Shown: positions 8,247 to 16,600 of the stretch, piece after piece
How positions within the stretch are numbered: the stretch's first letter is position 1
Layout of the letters: each line of letters begins with the position of its first letter
DNA from: Streptomyces albus subsp. albus
Lineage (GTDB): Bacteria; Actinomycetota; Actinomycetes; Streptomycetales; Streptomycetaceae
Assembly (NCBI RefSeq): GCF_000719865.1
Contig: NZ_JOID01000005.1
Coordinates: 1-64,000 of the forward strand
Reading direction: 5' to 3'
Length of the DNA stretch: 64,000 nt
Position numbers and translations under genes: made by a program
Notes under the pieces: generated by a model
The model's input: the letters and a program-made list of their open reading frames with translations, nothing else
The model's database searches: none
Told to the model about the DNA's origin: nothing

Positions 8247-8555
8247 TCAGGAGCGGGCGATGGTTTCGTGGTGGCGGATGACCTCGGCGATGATGAAGTT
8301 GAGGAGCTTCTCCGCGAAGGCCGGGTCGAGGCGTGCGCTCTCGGCGAGTTGGCGCAGGCGGGTGATCTGGCGGGCCTCGCGGGCCGGGTCGGCCGGGGGC
8401 AGGCGGTGTTCGGCCTTGAGCCGGCCGACCTGCTGGGTGCACTTGAAGCGCTCGGCGAGCATGTGGACGACCGCGGCGTCGATGTTGTCGATGCTCTCCC
8501 GGAGCCGCTCCAGTTCGGCCCGGACGGAGGGGTCGGTGTCGTGCTGGTTCGTCAT
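8247..8555 (-). CDS. Chorismate mutase, AroQ class
   Basis: The 102-residue all-helical protein is predicted to convert chorismate to prephenate at the phenylalanine/tyrosine branch. LERLRESIDNIDAAVVHMLAERF is the family N-terminal helix with its conserved Arg. KAEHRLPPADPAREARQITRLR and LLNFIIAEVIRHHE supply the other active-site basic and acidic positions. Length matches single-domain AroQ mutases of actinobacteria. GGAGAG lies upstream of ATG 8555. The gene is monocistronic here. An IS605-type element sits 88 bp upstream, so its promoter must lie in that short interval or within the element. Confidence 0.9.
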   Translation of the reverse strand: MTNQHDTDPSVRAELERLRESIDNIDAAVVHMLAERFKCTQQVGRLKAEHRLPPADPAREARQITRLRQLAESARLDPAFAEKLLNFIIAEVIRHHETIARS

Positions 8556-8643
8556 CGTGGAGCTCTCCGGTCACTCATCACGGGCAGGGCGTCACCGTAA
8601 CAGTGGCGGGCGGCCGCCGCCGGGGGCGTCCATTCTGTGGGCC

Positions 8644-8780
8644 TTGAAGTGCTCTCCCGGCTGAAGCCGGGAGATTCCCTCCTACCTTGCGGTGGCGGGC
8701 TTGACGCCACGCGTGCGCCTGACGACTGCCCTCCCGGCAGTCGGGACGAGCGCGTGGCCCGTCCGGTACAGTTGCAAGAC
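8644..8780 (-). ncRNA. Predicted omega RNA (reRNA) of TnpB at the IS right end
   Basis: In known TnpB systems the guide RNA spans the 3' end of tnpB and the IS right end. Here that region includes the tnpB stop at 8682 and the 9-bp stem with a 4-nt loop at 8653-8674. The guide would continue past the element into GGCCCACAGAATGGACGCCC on the minus strand. The 5' limit given is arbitrary, and the RNA itself is inferred. Confidence 0.45.
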
Positions 8781-10004
8781 GTTCCGGGCTGCGTTGTGGT
8801 CGGCATTGCCCGACCATCCGCAGTCCGGGTTCTTGCACACGAACGTGGCCTGGTCCTCCCGGCTGCCCGGTGTGGTGAAGCCGCATGCGGAGCAGCGCAG
8901 GGAGGTGTTCGGGGCGGGGACCTTGTGCAGGGTGCCGCCGTGGCGGGCGGTCTTGTACGTCAGCATCGTCACGGTGCGGCCCCATGCTTCCTGGCTGATG
9001 GAACGGTTCAGACCGGACTTCTGCGCGACGTTCTTCCCCGGGTTCGCGATGGTGCCCCTGGCGGACTTGACCATGTTCGGGATGTCCAGTTTTTCCACCA
9101 CGATCACGCCGTAGGTGCGGGCGAGTTCGGTGGTGGTCCGGTGCTGCCAGTCAGTGGCACGGCGCGTGGCTGTTGCGCGTAGCCGCTTGATCTGGTCGTA
9201 GGTGTTCCGGAGTCGGCGGGAGGTCTTCTCGCCGCGTTTGCGGAAGCTCTTGCGGTGCGCGGCGCGCTGCTCCAGGCGAAGCAGCTTGGCCTTCTCGCCG
9301 GTGTTCAGCCACTTGTCCCGGTCGGCTGTGCCGTTCGGGAGCCGTGCGGGGCGGCCGTGGTCCTGGTGGTTGCCGTCGGACAGGGCGAGCGGGATGTTGA
9401 CTCCGGCGTCAATGCCGGCCTCTGGACCGGTGCGCGGTTCCGGCACGGTGTCGAGGGTCTGGGCGCGGAACGCGATGTGCCAGCCGAGGGCGTCCTTGAC
9501 CAGCCGCGCCCCGGTGATCCGGTTGTCCTTGTCGGCGTGCTTGCCGACCGGGAGATCTTTGGTCCAGCGGAAGCGGATCCGGCCGACCTTGGGGATATTG
9601 ACCATGCCCCAGCGGCGGTGCACGCGCGTGATCTGCAGGTCACGCCCCTGCGGGATGTCCACGGACATCACCGTACGGAGGCGGGCCTTGAAGTTCGGCT
9701 CGTCAGCCCGGCCTTCCCAGCAGTTCTTCCATGCCTGGTGGTACGCCTTCAGTACCGCCTGGGCTGCCTGGGCGGGCAGGACGCCGAGCCAGTCGATCTC
9801 CTTGCGGGCCTGCCGGATGGCCTCGTCCGTGGCCTGGAGGGACCGGCGGCACTTCGGCGTCATCGTCCAGAAGTCGTGCAGGAGATTCCACGTCGCCCGT
9901 GCGGCATGGGCCTGGGCGTCAACGAGCCGGACCTGTACAGGGGTCAGGGCCAGCCGGGCACGATGCCCGAGCTGCCACTTCCCCTGCACACGTTCCGTAG
10001 TCAC
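8682..10004 (-). CDS. tnpB: TnpB RNA-guided nuclease (IS605 OrfB)
   Basis: The 440-residue protein has the split RuvC active site of TnpB: Asp199 in GIDAGVN, Glu304 in VVEKLDIPNM and Asp402 in NADHNAARN. A zinc finger (CSACG...CKNPDCG) lies between the last two. All three acidic residues are present, so nuclease activity is plausible. TnpB proteins use a guide RNA from the IS right end to cut re-formed empty sites and so retain the element. The start is uncertain: GTG 10004 (VTTERVQGKWQ) is used; an in-frame start at 10049 would overlap tnpA. The copy shows no frameshift or stop. Confidence 0.88.
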   Translation of the reverse strand: MTTERVQGKWQLGHRARLALTPVQVRLVDAQAHAARATWNLLHDFWTMTPKCRRSLQATDEAIRQARKEIDWLGVLPAQAAQAVLKAYHQAWKNCWEGRADEPNFKARLRTVMSVDIPQGRDLQITRVHRRWGMVNIPKVGRIRFRWTKDLPVGKHADKDNRITGARLVKDALGWHIAFRAQTLDTVPEPRTGPEAGIDAGVNIPLALSDGNHQDHGRPARLPNGTADRDKWLNTGEKAKLLRLEQRAAHRKSFRKRGEKTSRRLRNTYDQIKRLRATATRRATDWQHRTTTELARTYGVIVVEKLDIPNMVKSARGTIANPGKNVAQKSGLNRSISQEAWGRTVTMLTYKTARHGGTLHKVPAPNTSLRCSACGFTTPGSREDQATFVCKNPDCGWSGNADHNAARNVLQLYRTGHALVPTAGRAVVRRTRGVKPATAR

Positions 10005-10027
10005 ACGGTCACGGTAACGTCTGGGCT

Positions 10028-10468
10028 TTGTCACCGCGCTGGGATCCAAATCGCGAGGTCCGCACCGGGCGTCATGTCGTTTACAACCTTCCCGCCCACT
10101 TGGTGTTCGTCACCAGGTATCGGCGCAAGGCCATGACCGGTGAGATGCTGACGCGCTGCGAAGAGATCATGCGGGAGGTCTGCGAAGACTTCGAGGCCGA
10201 GCTGAAGCAGTTCAACGGCGAAAAGGACCATGTCCACCTGCTCGTGCACTACCCGCCCAAGGTCCAGCTCTCCAAACTGGTCAATTCCCTCAAGGGCGTC
10301 TCCGCCCGGCTCCTGCGCAAGGAGTGCGACGCCCACGTCCGCCGGTACCTGTGGGGCGGGCACTTCTGGTCCGGCTCCTACTTCGCCGGAAGCTGCGGCG
10401 GGGCACCCCTGACCGTCGTACGCCAGTACATCGACAACCAGCAGCGCCCCGTGCGACAACCGTCGTGA
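10028..10468 (+). CDS. tnpA: IS200/IS605 transposase TnpA (Y1 HUH)
   Basis: The 146-residue protein begins SPRWDPNREVRTGRHVVYNLPAHLVFVT. It holds the HUH pair His68/His70 (HVHLL) and the catalytic Tyr134 (VVRQYIDNQ). These dimeric single-strand transposases cut and rejoin at subterminal hairpins. Length is normal and the active site is complete. The start may be TTG 10028, as no good ribosome site was seen. It is divergent from tnpB, one of the known IS605 layouts. The last eight codons are less typical of the family. Confidence 0.9.
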   Translation: MSPRWDPNREVRTGRHVVYNLPAHLVFVTRYRRKAMTGEMLTRCEEIMREVCEDFEAELKQFNGEKDHVHLLVHYPPKVQLSKLVNSLKGVSARLLRKECDAHVRRYLWGGHFWSGSYFAGSCGGAPLTVVRQYIDNQQRPVRQPS

Positions 10469-10534
10469 ACCCGGGACAACAGTGCAGATCCGTGCCCACA
10501 GCCGAGGTCAGAGCAGCCCTGAGATGCACTTCAC

Positions 10535-10554
10535 CTCCGCCCTGAAGGACGGAG
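10535..10554. repeat. Left-end hairpin of the IS605-type element
   Basis: CTCCG-C-CCT-GA-AGG-A-CGGAG folds into an 8-bp stem with one mismatch. It lies 11 bp inside the inferred left end, as expected for a TnpA recognition hairpin. Confidence 0.65.
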
Positions 10555-10588
10555 CACTGCGCAAGATCAAAGCTAGAGTTGGGGCGTG

Positions 10589-11476
10589 ATGCCCGGGAGC
10601 GAGGTCGAGCACGGTTATCCGCGTCTGGAGACGGTGCGGGCGGCCGTCACCGCGCTGCACCGGGCGGTGCCGTCGGTGCGGTCCTTCACGGCCAGTGTGC
10701 TCCCCGTCGAGGTGGGTTTCTCCGAGGAGGAGGATCTGCGCGCGGGGGTGGAGCGGGTGGCGGGGGTGATGGTGCGCCATCTGGGGCTGCCGGAGGCGCC
10801 GGTGGTGGTGGCCTTCCGTGAGATGGCGGACGCGGCGAATGTGGAACTGGCGGCCGGTCCCGAGTACGACGTCGAGCTCAACGCGCGTTTCGGCCGGCAC
10901 CGGCGGGACATCGGCGCGGCCCTGGCGCACGAGATCACGCATGTGTTCCTGCACCGCCTGGGGCTGTCCTTTCCCGCGACGGACGACAACGAGATCCTCA
11001 CCGATACGGCGGCCGCGTATCTGGGGGTGGGCTGGCTGCTGCTGGACGCCTTCCGGCAGGACGCGCTGACGTCGCAGAAGCTGGGTTATCTGACGCCGGA
11101 GGAGTACGGCTACGTCCTCGCCAAGCGGGCCCTGCTGTTCGGGGAGGATCCCGCGCCCTGGTTCACCAGCCCGCAGGCGTACACGGCGTACGGCGAAGGG
11201 CTGGCGCGGGCCCGGGCCGACGAGCGGCAGCCGCCGTTGTCCGGTGCGAGCCGGTTCGCGCGGCTGCGGTACGGGCGGGCCCGCCGGGCGGCCGCCGAGC
11301 CGGGGGCGGCGCCGCCGCCTTCGCTTCCGGACGCCCCGTACTCCTTCGATCCCGGCCCGCCGCTACGGGTGACCTTTCCCTGCCCGGTCTGCTGTCAGCG
11401 GCTGCGGGTTCCCGTGCGGGGGCCGGTGCGGGTGCGGTGCGGGCTGTGCGGGAGCGTCCTGGACTGCGATACGTGA
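10589..11476 (+). CDS. HEXXH zinc-metallopeptidase-like protein with C-terminal zinc ribbon
   Basis: The 295-residue protein has HEITHVFLH (His114, Glu115, His118) followed by DNEILTDTAAAYLGVGWL, a gluzincin-like arrangement whose second acidic cluster may supply the third ligand. The C-terminus has two CxxC-type pairs (CPVCC and CGLCG), a probable zinc ribbon. No signal peptide or membrane segment is evident, so it is predicted cytosolic. ATG 10589 is preceded in frame by GTG 10586. The inferred IS end lies only about 20 bp upstream, so the native promoter may have been displaced. The last 114 bp overlap the 3' end of the convergent MFS gene. The substrate is unknown. Confidence 0.75.
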   Translation: MPGSEVEHGYPRLETVRAAVTALHRAVPSVRSFTASVLPVEVGFSEEEDLRAGVERVAGVMVRHLGLPEAPVVVAFREMADAANVELAAGPEYDVELNARFGRHRRDIGAALAHEITHVFLHRLGLSFPATDDNEILTDTAAAYLGVGWLLLDAFRQDALTSQKLGYLTPEEYGYVLAKRALLFGEDPAPWFTSPQAYTAYGEGLARARADERQPPLSGASRFARLRYGRARRAAAEPGAAPPPSLPDAPYSFDPGPPLRVTFPCPVCCQRLRVPVRGPVRVRCGLCGSVLDCDT

Positions 11477-12670
11477 CGCCCGGCGGACCACGGGGCCCAT
11501 GGCCGTCCCGGCGAGCAGGAACAGTCCGCCGAGGAGCAGCCAGCCGGGTGGTCCCCAGTTCACCGTGAGGGCGGTGAGCAGGACCGGTCCCGCCATGCGG
11601 GCGACGGCCGTGGCGCTGCCGAAGAACCCCTGGTACTGGCCCTGCCGTCCTTCGGGGGCCAGGCCGAAGGCGATCTGCCAGGCGCCGGCGGACTGCATCA
11701 TCTCGCCGGTCACGAGCAGGACGGCGGCCGCGCAGAGGAGGGCCGCGGCGACCGGCGCGGTGGCGGGGGCCGCGGCGGCGGCGAAGACGGCGCAGGCGGC
11801 GAGCATCACCGGGCCGGAGCGGCGCAGCAGCCGCACGGCCGGGCCGAGGCCGGTGGCGTGCCGGGCGATCCGTACCTGGAAGAGGGTCACGGCGAGGGTG
11901 TTGAGGAGCATCAGCAGCGCGGTCAGGGAGCCGGGGGCGGCGGTGCGTTCGGCGATCCACAGCGGGATGGCGATGCTGATCAGCGGCATGCGCAGCAGCA
12001 TGACGGCCTGGAGGAGGGTGACCAGGGCGTAGGGCCGGTCGCGGAGGACGGCGAGCCGCGCGCCGCCGCGTGGTGCCGGGCCGGCGGGGGTGGGGGCCAC
12101 CGGGGGCAGCGTCAGCAGGAGGAGGGCGCAGAGCAGGAATCCGGCGGCGTCCAGGGCGAGGGCGGCGCGGTAGGCGGCGGGGGTGCCGAGGTGGAGGGCG
12201 ATGCCGCCGAGGGCGGCTCCGGCGGCGAGTCCGGCGTTGAGGGTGGACTGCAGGTGGGCCAGGACGCCGGTGCGTGCGGCGGGCGGTACGAGTCCGGCGA
12301 GCAGCGCCTGCCGTGAGGCGGCCAGACCGCTCTGGCAGATCGCGTAGAGGCAGGCGGTCGCGACGAAGGCGGGGAAGGAGCGGACGAGGAGGAAGCCGGC
12401 GACGGCCAGTCCGGTGGCGGCGGCGAGCAGCGCGGAGACGGTCCGGGGGCCGCGGCGGTCGGCGAGATGGCCGAGGAGGATGCCGGCCGGGGCGGCGGCG
12501 GCCCAGGCCAGGGTGAGTCCGAGGCCGATGAGGGCCGGCGGGAGTCCGGCGATGCGGGCGAAGTACAGGGTGGAGCAGACGTAGTAGGCGCCGTCGCCGA
12601 CCGAGTTGACGAGTTGGGCGAGCGCGAGGCGCCGCGGCGGTCCGGCGGGCGGCAGGATGCGGGCGGGCAT
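11363..12670 (-). CDS. MFS transporter
   Basis: The 435-residue integral membrane protein has about twelve hydrophobic segments. GHLADRRGPRTVSAL after the second helix is a typical MFS loop 2-3 motif (GxLADRxGRR-like). ATG 12670 has AGGAG just upstream; the longer open frame to 12781 is rejected. The substrate cannot be read. The hydrophilic tail (about 35 residues) is coded antisense to the zinc ribbon of the convergent HEXXH gene. Such a long antisense overlap of two conserved reading frames is unusual. Confidence 0.85.
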   Translation of the reverse strand: MPARILPPAGPPRRLALAQLVNSVGDGAYYVCSTLYFARIAGLPPALIGLGLTLAWAAAAPAGILLGHLADRRGPRTVSALLAAATGLAVAGFLLVRSFPAFVATACLYAICQSGLAASRQALLAGLVPPAARTGVLAHLQSTLNAGLAAGAALGGIALHLGTPAAYRAALALDAAGFLLCALLLLTLPPVAPTPAGPAPRGGARLAVLRDRPYALVTLLQAVMLLRMPLISIAIPLWIAERTAAPGSLTALLMLLNTLAVTLFQVRIARHATGLGPAVRLLRRSGPVMLAACAVFAAAAAPATAPVAAALLCAAAVLLVTGEMMQSAGAWQIAFGLAPEGRQGQYQGFFGSATAVARMAGPVLLTALTVNWGPPGWLLLGGLFLLAGTAMGPVVRRASRIAVQDAPAQPAPHPHRPPHGNPQPLTADRAGKGHP

Positions 12671-12918
12671 GTGGCTCCTGGGGTGCGTGGCCGGGGGTGT
12701 GCGGGGTGTGGCCGCGGCACCACGGTAGGGAGCGCAGTGGCCCCGGACCTGGGCCATTTCCGGGGTGGGAGAGCGGGCCAATCGGGGCCGCGTCCGTTCG
12801 GGAGGTGGGCCGCGGCCATCCGTGTTGTGATCGATGGGGAGGGTTTCGCATGGAACGGGGCCGAACGGGAGACCCGTAGAGATCCGGATACGCCTGGAAG
12901 CAGAGAGGATGCTCCGAT

Positions 12919-13353
12919 ATGGCAGCGAAGCAGAACCTGACGGTCCGCGACGTCATGACGGAGGGGACCCAGTGCATCGGCGAGAGCCAGAACATGTCCG
13001 ACGCCTCGCGCATGATGCGTGATCTCGGCGTCGGCAGCCTGCCCATCTGCGGGGAGGACGACCGGCTCAAGGGCATGATCACGGACCGTGACATCGTGAT
13101 CAAGTGCTGTGCCGAGGGGAAGGACCTGAATCAGGTCCGCGCCGGTGAGCTGGCCGGCGAGCTGTTCTGGATCGATGTGGACGCGTCGATCAGCGAGGCG
13201 CTGGACACGATGGAGCGGCACCAGATCAAGCGGATTCCGGTGATCGACACCGGCGCCGGCCACCGGCTGGTCGGCATCGTCACCGAGCACGATCTGGCCC
13301 GGAACATCAGCGACGAGATGCTCGCCGAGTTCGTCGAGAAGGTCTACGCCTGA
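12919..13353 (+). CDS. CBS-domain-pair protein
   Basis: The 144-residue protein consists of two CBS motifs (about 8-65 and 75-135): TVRDVMTEGTQCIGESQNMSDASRMMRDLGVGSLPI, then SISEALDTMERHQIKRIPVID. CBS pairs bind adenine nucleotides and sense energy state; stand-alone pairs are common in Streptomyces and often stress-linked. It is predicted cytosolic. GAGAGG lies upstream of ATG 12919. A hairpin terminator follows, so it is probably monocistronic. Its partner is unknown. Confidence 0.88.
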   Translation: MAAKQNLTVRDVMTEGTQCIGESQNMSDASRMMRDLGVGSLPICGEDDRLKGMITDRDIVIKCCAEGKDLNQVRAGELAGELFWIDVDASISEALDTMERHQIKRIPVIDTGAGHRLVGIVTEHDLARNISDEMLAEFVEKVYA

Positions 13354-13367
13354 CCCCGCCCGCCGCG

Positions 13368-13408
13368 CCGCCCCGGTCCCCCGCCGTCAGCGGCGGGGCC
13401 CGGGGCGG
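13368..13408 (+). terminator. Hairpin terminator after the CBS gene
   Basis: CCGCCCCGG...CCCCGCCG pairs with CGGCGGGG...CCGGGGCGG around TCAG, an interrupted stem of about 17 bp starting 15 nt after the stop. Confidence 0.7.
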
Positions 13409-13653
13409 TGGCGGTGTTGCCGAGGACCCGTGGGGCCCGCCCCAGCAGCGGGGCCCGGTGGGTGAGCCGCGGCGACCCTCCGAGAAGTACCTCCCGTTCG
13501 CGGCTCCCGCGAGCGGGGCGGTCCGCCCGGGTGACATCCTCACCGGGCGGCGGAACGCGCGGGCCGTCCGTCGGCGGATGTGCCGGGAAGCGCCCCCGGT
13601 GTCCGACCCGTCTGGAATCATCGGCCGGGTCACGGCTGAACAGGGGGCGGGGA
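13409..13653. other. Upstream region of the caspase-GHKL operon
   Basis: An in-frame extension of the large gene is open here but is Arg/Pro/Gly-rich with no family likeness, so it is treated as non-coding. It holds an inverted repeat at 13523-13550. No clear promoter was found. Confidence 0.5.
13523..13550. promoter_or_regulatory. Inverted repeat, candidate operator of the caspase-GHKL operon
   Basis: CCGCCCGG-G-TGA and TCACCGGGCGG are complementary except for one extra G, around CATCC. The repeat lies about 104 bp upstream of GTG 13654 and could bind a dimeric regulator. No regulator gene is adjacent. Confidence 0.4.
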
Positions 13654-16600
13654 GTGACGGATTCGGATTCCACGCGGGGCACCGGCCGCCGGCGGGCGCT
13701 GCTGATCGGTGTCAGGGAGACCCGGGCGCTGCACCGTGATCCCGGTCTGGCCGCGGCCTATCCGGCGCTGGACTGCGTGCCGCAGGACATCGAGCTGGTG
13801 GGCGCGGCGCTGAAGGGCTCGGGATACGAGGTGCGGTCGCTGCACCAGGACCACCCCGACCCCGACTGCCGGGATGTGGGCGGCAACGGGATCATCGGGG
13901 CCCTCGGCGCCTTCTTCTCCTCCTGCGAGCCGGGGGACACCGCCCTGGTCTATCTCACCTGCCACGGCGTCACCCTGGACGAACGGCATTATCTGGTCCC
14001 CGCCGACGCCCAGCCCGGCCCCGCTCGCGACGGTCAGCCCTGCGTCAACCCCCGGACGCTGCTCCAGACGGCCCCGGGGGAACTGCTCGCCGGGCTCTCC
14101 CCCGGTGTGACGGCCCTCGTCTGCCTGGACGCCTGCCGGGAGGAAGGAGTCGTGCCGTTCGAGCACGACGACGAGCAGAGGCTCTCCGGCGATTACGGCT
14201 CGGTGGTGTGGCTGTACAGCTGCAGCCCGGGCGAGGCGGCCTACGCCGACGCCGGGGGAAGCTGGTTCGGCCGGGCACTCGCCGAGGCGCTGTCGGCGAG
14301 CGCCTCCCCCAAGACGATCGGCGAGGTGTACGAGTACGTCGGCACGGTCGCGGGCAGGGCGGCCGGGGACGGCATTGTGCCGCCGCGGGTCGACCGGCGG
14401 GTCCCGGACTGGTCGTGGGAGTCGGCCCGGTCGGCCGTGGTGTGCGACGGGTCGGAGACCACGCACCGCTGGACCGAGGCCGTCGAGAAGTCGGCGCTGT
14501 GGGACGTCACCGCGGACGCCGGCAGCGTGCGGGAGCCGGTGCTGGACCGGTTACGTCACCTGGTGCGGCTGGTCGTCGGTCTGCGCACCGATACCCTCGC
14601 CCGGCGCCCCGACCCGTGGGACGACCCCCGCTACCCCGAGCGGCTGATCGGACAGCTCGGGGAGCTGGCCGTGCAGGCCGGGCTGCGGGAGGACGAGCGG
14701 CTGTCGCCGCCCGAGACGGCCGCGCTGCTCGCCGCGCCGATCGTCCACGAGGGCATCGTGGCCCTCGTCATGGACGAACTGGGCGCGCTGCCGCCCGAGG
14801 ACGCGGACCGTGGGACGGCGGGCGGTCCGGAGCCCGGCGGCCCCGACGCCCATGCCGAGCTGGTCCGCAGCGAGTTGCGGGACATGGGCCGGGCGCACCA
14901 CCTGGTGCGCCGCACGGCCGCGACCCTGCGTGAGCGCGGCCAGCTCGCCGCCGCCCGGGCCGCCGACCAGTGGCTGCGGCACCGCTTCGTCGCCGACTGG
15001 GACCTGGTCTGGGAGTGCACGGGCCAGTACGCGTCGGCGGAGAAGCTCTTCGACGTCGCCGTGTCCGCCGTGCTCGCGGCGACCCCGGCGCCCGGCTGGT
15101 GCGGGCCGGTCGCCCAGCCCCGGGAGGAGATCAGCAGCCAGCTCCGGCAGGTGCTCGGGCATGTCTCCGTGCGCCCGGGCGGCAGCCCCCGCATCAACGA
15201 CCCGGACGCGCCGGACGGCTGGAACGACCATCCCCCGGTCCAGGGCACCCGCTGGCGGGGTGAGCAACTGGCCACCCTGCTGTGGGGCGCGGCCCTGCTG
15301 GCCGTGGACACGCGGACGCTGTCCAGCGTGCTGGTCGACCACCTCGCCGCGCGCACGCCCCTCTCGCCGTCCGACGCGGTGATCTCTCTCTCGGAGGGTC
15401 TGCGGTACGACCCGGGGAAACGCAGTGGCGAGCAGGAACGGCACGGCGTCGAGGTGAGCTTCCGGTGCCCGCATCCCGCCCTGCACGCGGCGGTGGAGGA
15501 GCTGGCCGCCCGCGCCGACACGGCGTTCCGCGAGATCCACCGGCACCACCAGGGCCGGGCCCCGCTGCTGCGCGGCCTGCCGCGCCGGGTCTCCACCGGG
15601 CTGCTGAAGCCGCGCGACCGGAAGTACACCGAGCCGCTGGAGCGGTTCCGGCTGGCCGAGGACGAGATCCGGCCGCTGCTCATGGGCACCCAGCTCTACG
15701 GCGATCCGATGCTGGCGGTGCGGGAGCTGTACCAGAACGCCCTCGACGCCTGCCGGTACCGCGAGATGCGTGTGCGGTACGGCCGGAAACGGCGCAGCGG
15801 GCACTCCGACGACTGGCAGCCGAGGATCGTGTTCCGGCAGGGGGTGGACGAGGAGGGGCGCCCGTACATCGAGTGCGAGGACAACGGCTCCGGGATGACC
15901 CGCGAGAAGCTGACGTCGATGTTCGCCCGGGCGGGCCGGCGCTACGAGCAGGACCCGGACTTCGTCCAGGAGCGCCGCAACTGGCGGCGGGCGGGGCTCG
16001 ACGACGTCCATCTGAACAGCCGTTTCGGCATCGGGGTGTTCAGCTACTTCATGCTCGCGGAGGAGGTGGAGGTCCGCACGTGTCCGGTGAACGAGTACGG
16101 CGAGCCGGACTACCGCGAGCAGTTCCGGGCCGACATCCAGTCGGGCTCGGGGCTGCTCCAGATCCGGCCGGAGGCCGGTGCGCCCCGGTACGGAGGGACG
16201 CGGGTGCGGCTGTTCCTGGCGCACCAGGGGGGCGAGCGGCCGTCGTTGGTCGACTCCCTGGAATCCCTGCTGTGGTACAGCGACTACGAGGTGACGGCGG
16301 TCGAGCTGTCCCCGGACGATCCCCGCGAGGAGGAGAGACGCGCCGACTGGGACCCGGGGCAGCTGCGGCCGTCCCGGACCTGGCCCGGCGGCCCGGTGCG
16401 CGCCCATGGGGACGGCTGGTTCGTCCAGGGCAAAGGCCAGTTGCTGCTGGACGGGGTGGTCATCGGGGAGGCTCCGGAGGTCTCCGGCTACGTCGTGAAT
16501 CTCCGTGACCACCACGAGCCGGTCCCCAGTGTCGACCGGAACCGGCTGCTGTCGTACGACGAGGAGAAGGTGCGGAAGTCCCTGCTGGACCGGGTGTCCG

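Larger units (their letters stand above)
8644..10565. mobile_element. IS200/IS605-family insertion sequence with divergent tnpA and tnpB
   Basis: The element of about 1.92 kb lies between chorismate mutase and the HEXXH gene. It carries a Y1 transposase gene (plus) and a TnpB gene (minus). The right end, beyond the tnpB stop, has a perfect 9-bp hairpin (8653-8674) followed on the minus strand by TTCAA (8644-8648). The left end has an imperfect hairpin (10535-10554) preceded on the minus strand by TTGAT (10566-10570). Such elements transpose as single strands and make no target duplication. Limits were inferred from the hairpins and from end motifs known in the family (TTGAT is the ISDra2 target), so they may be off by a few bases. 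Confidence 0.8.

Noticed and set aside
13408..13653. 82-residue N-terminal extension of the caspase-GHKL protein
   Set aside because: Arg/Pro/Gly-rich and unlike the caspase fold; the GTG at 13654 directly precedes the first caspase strand.
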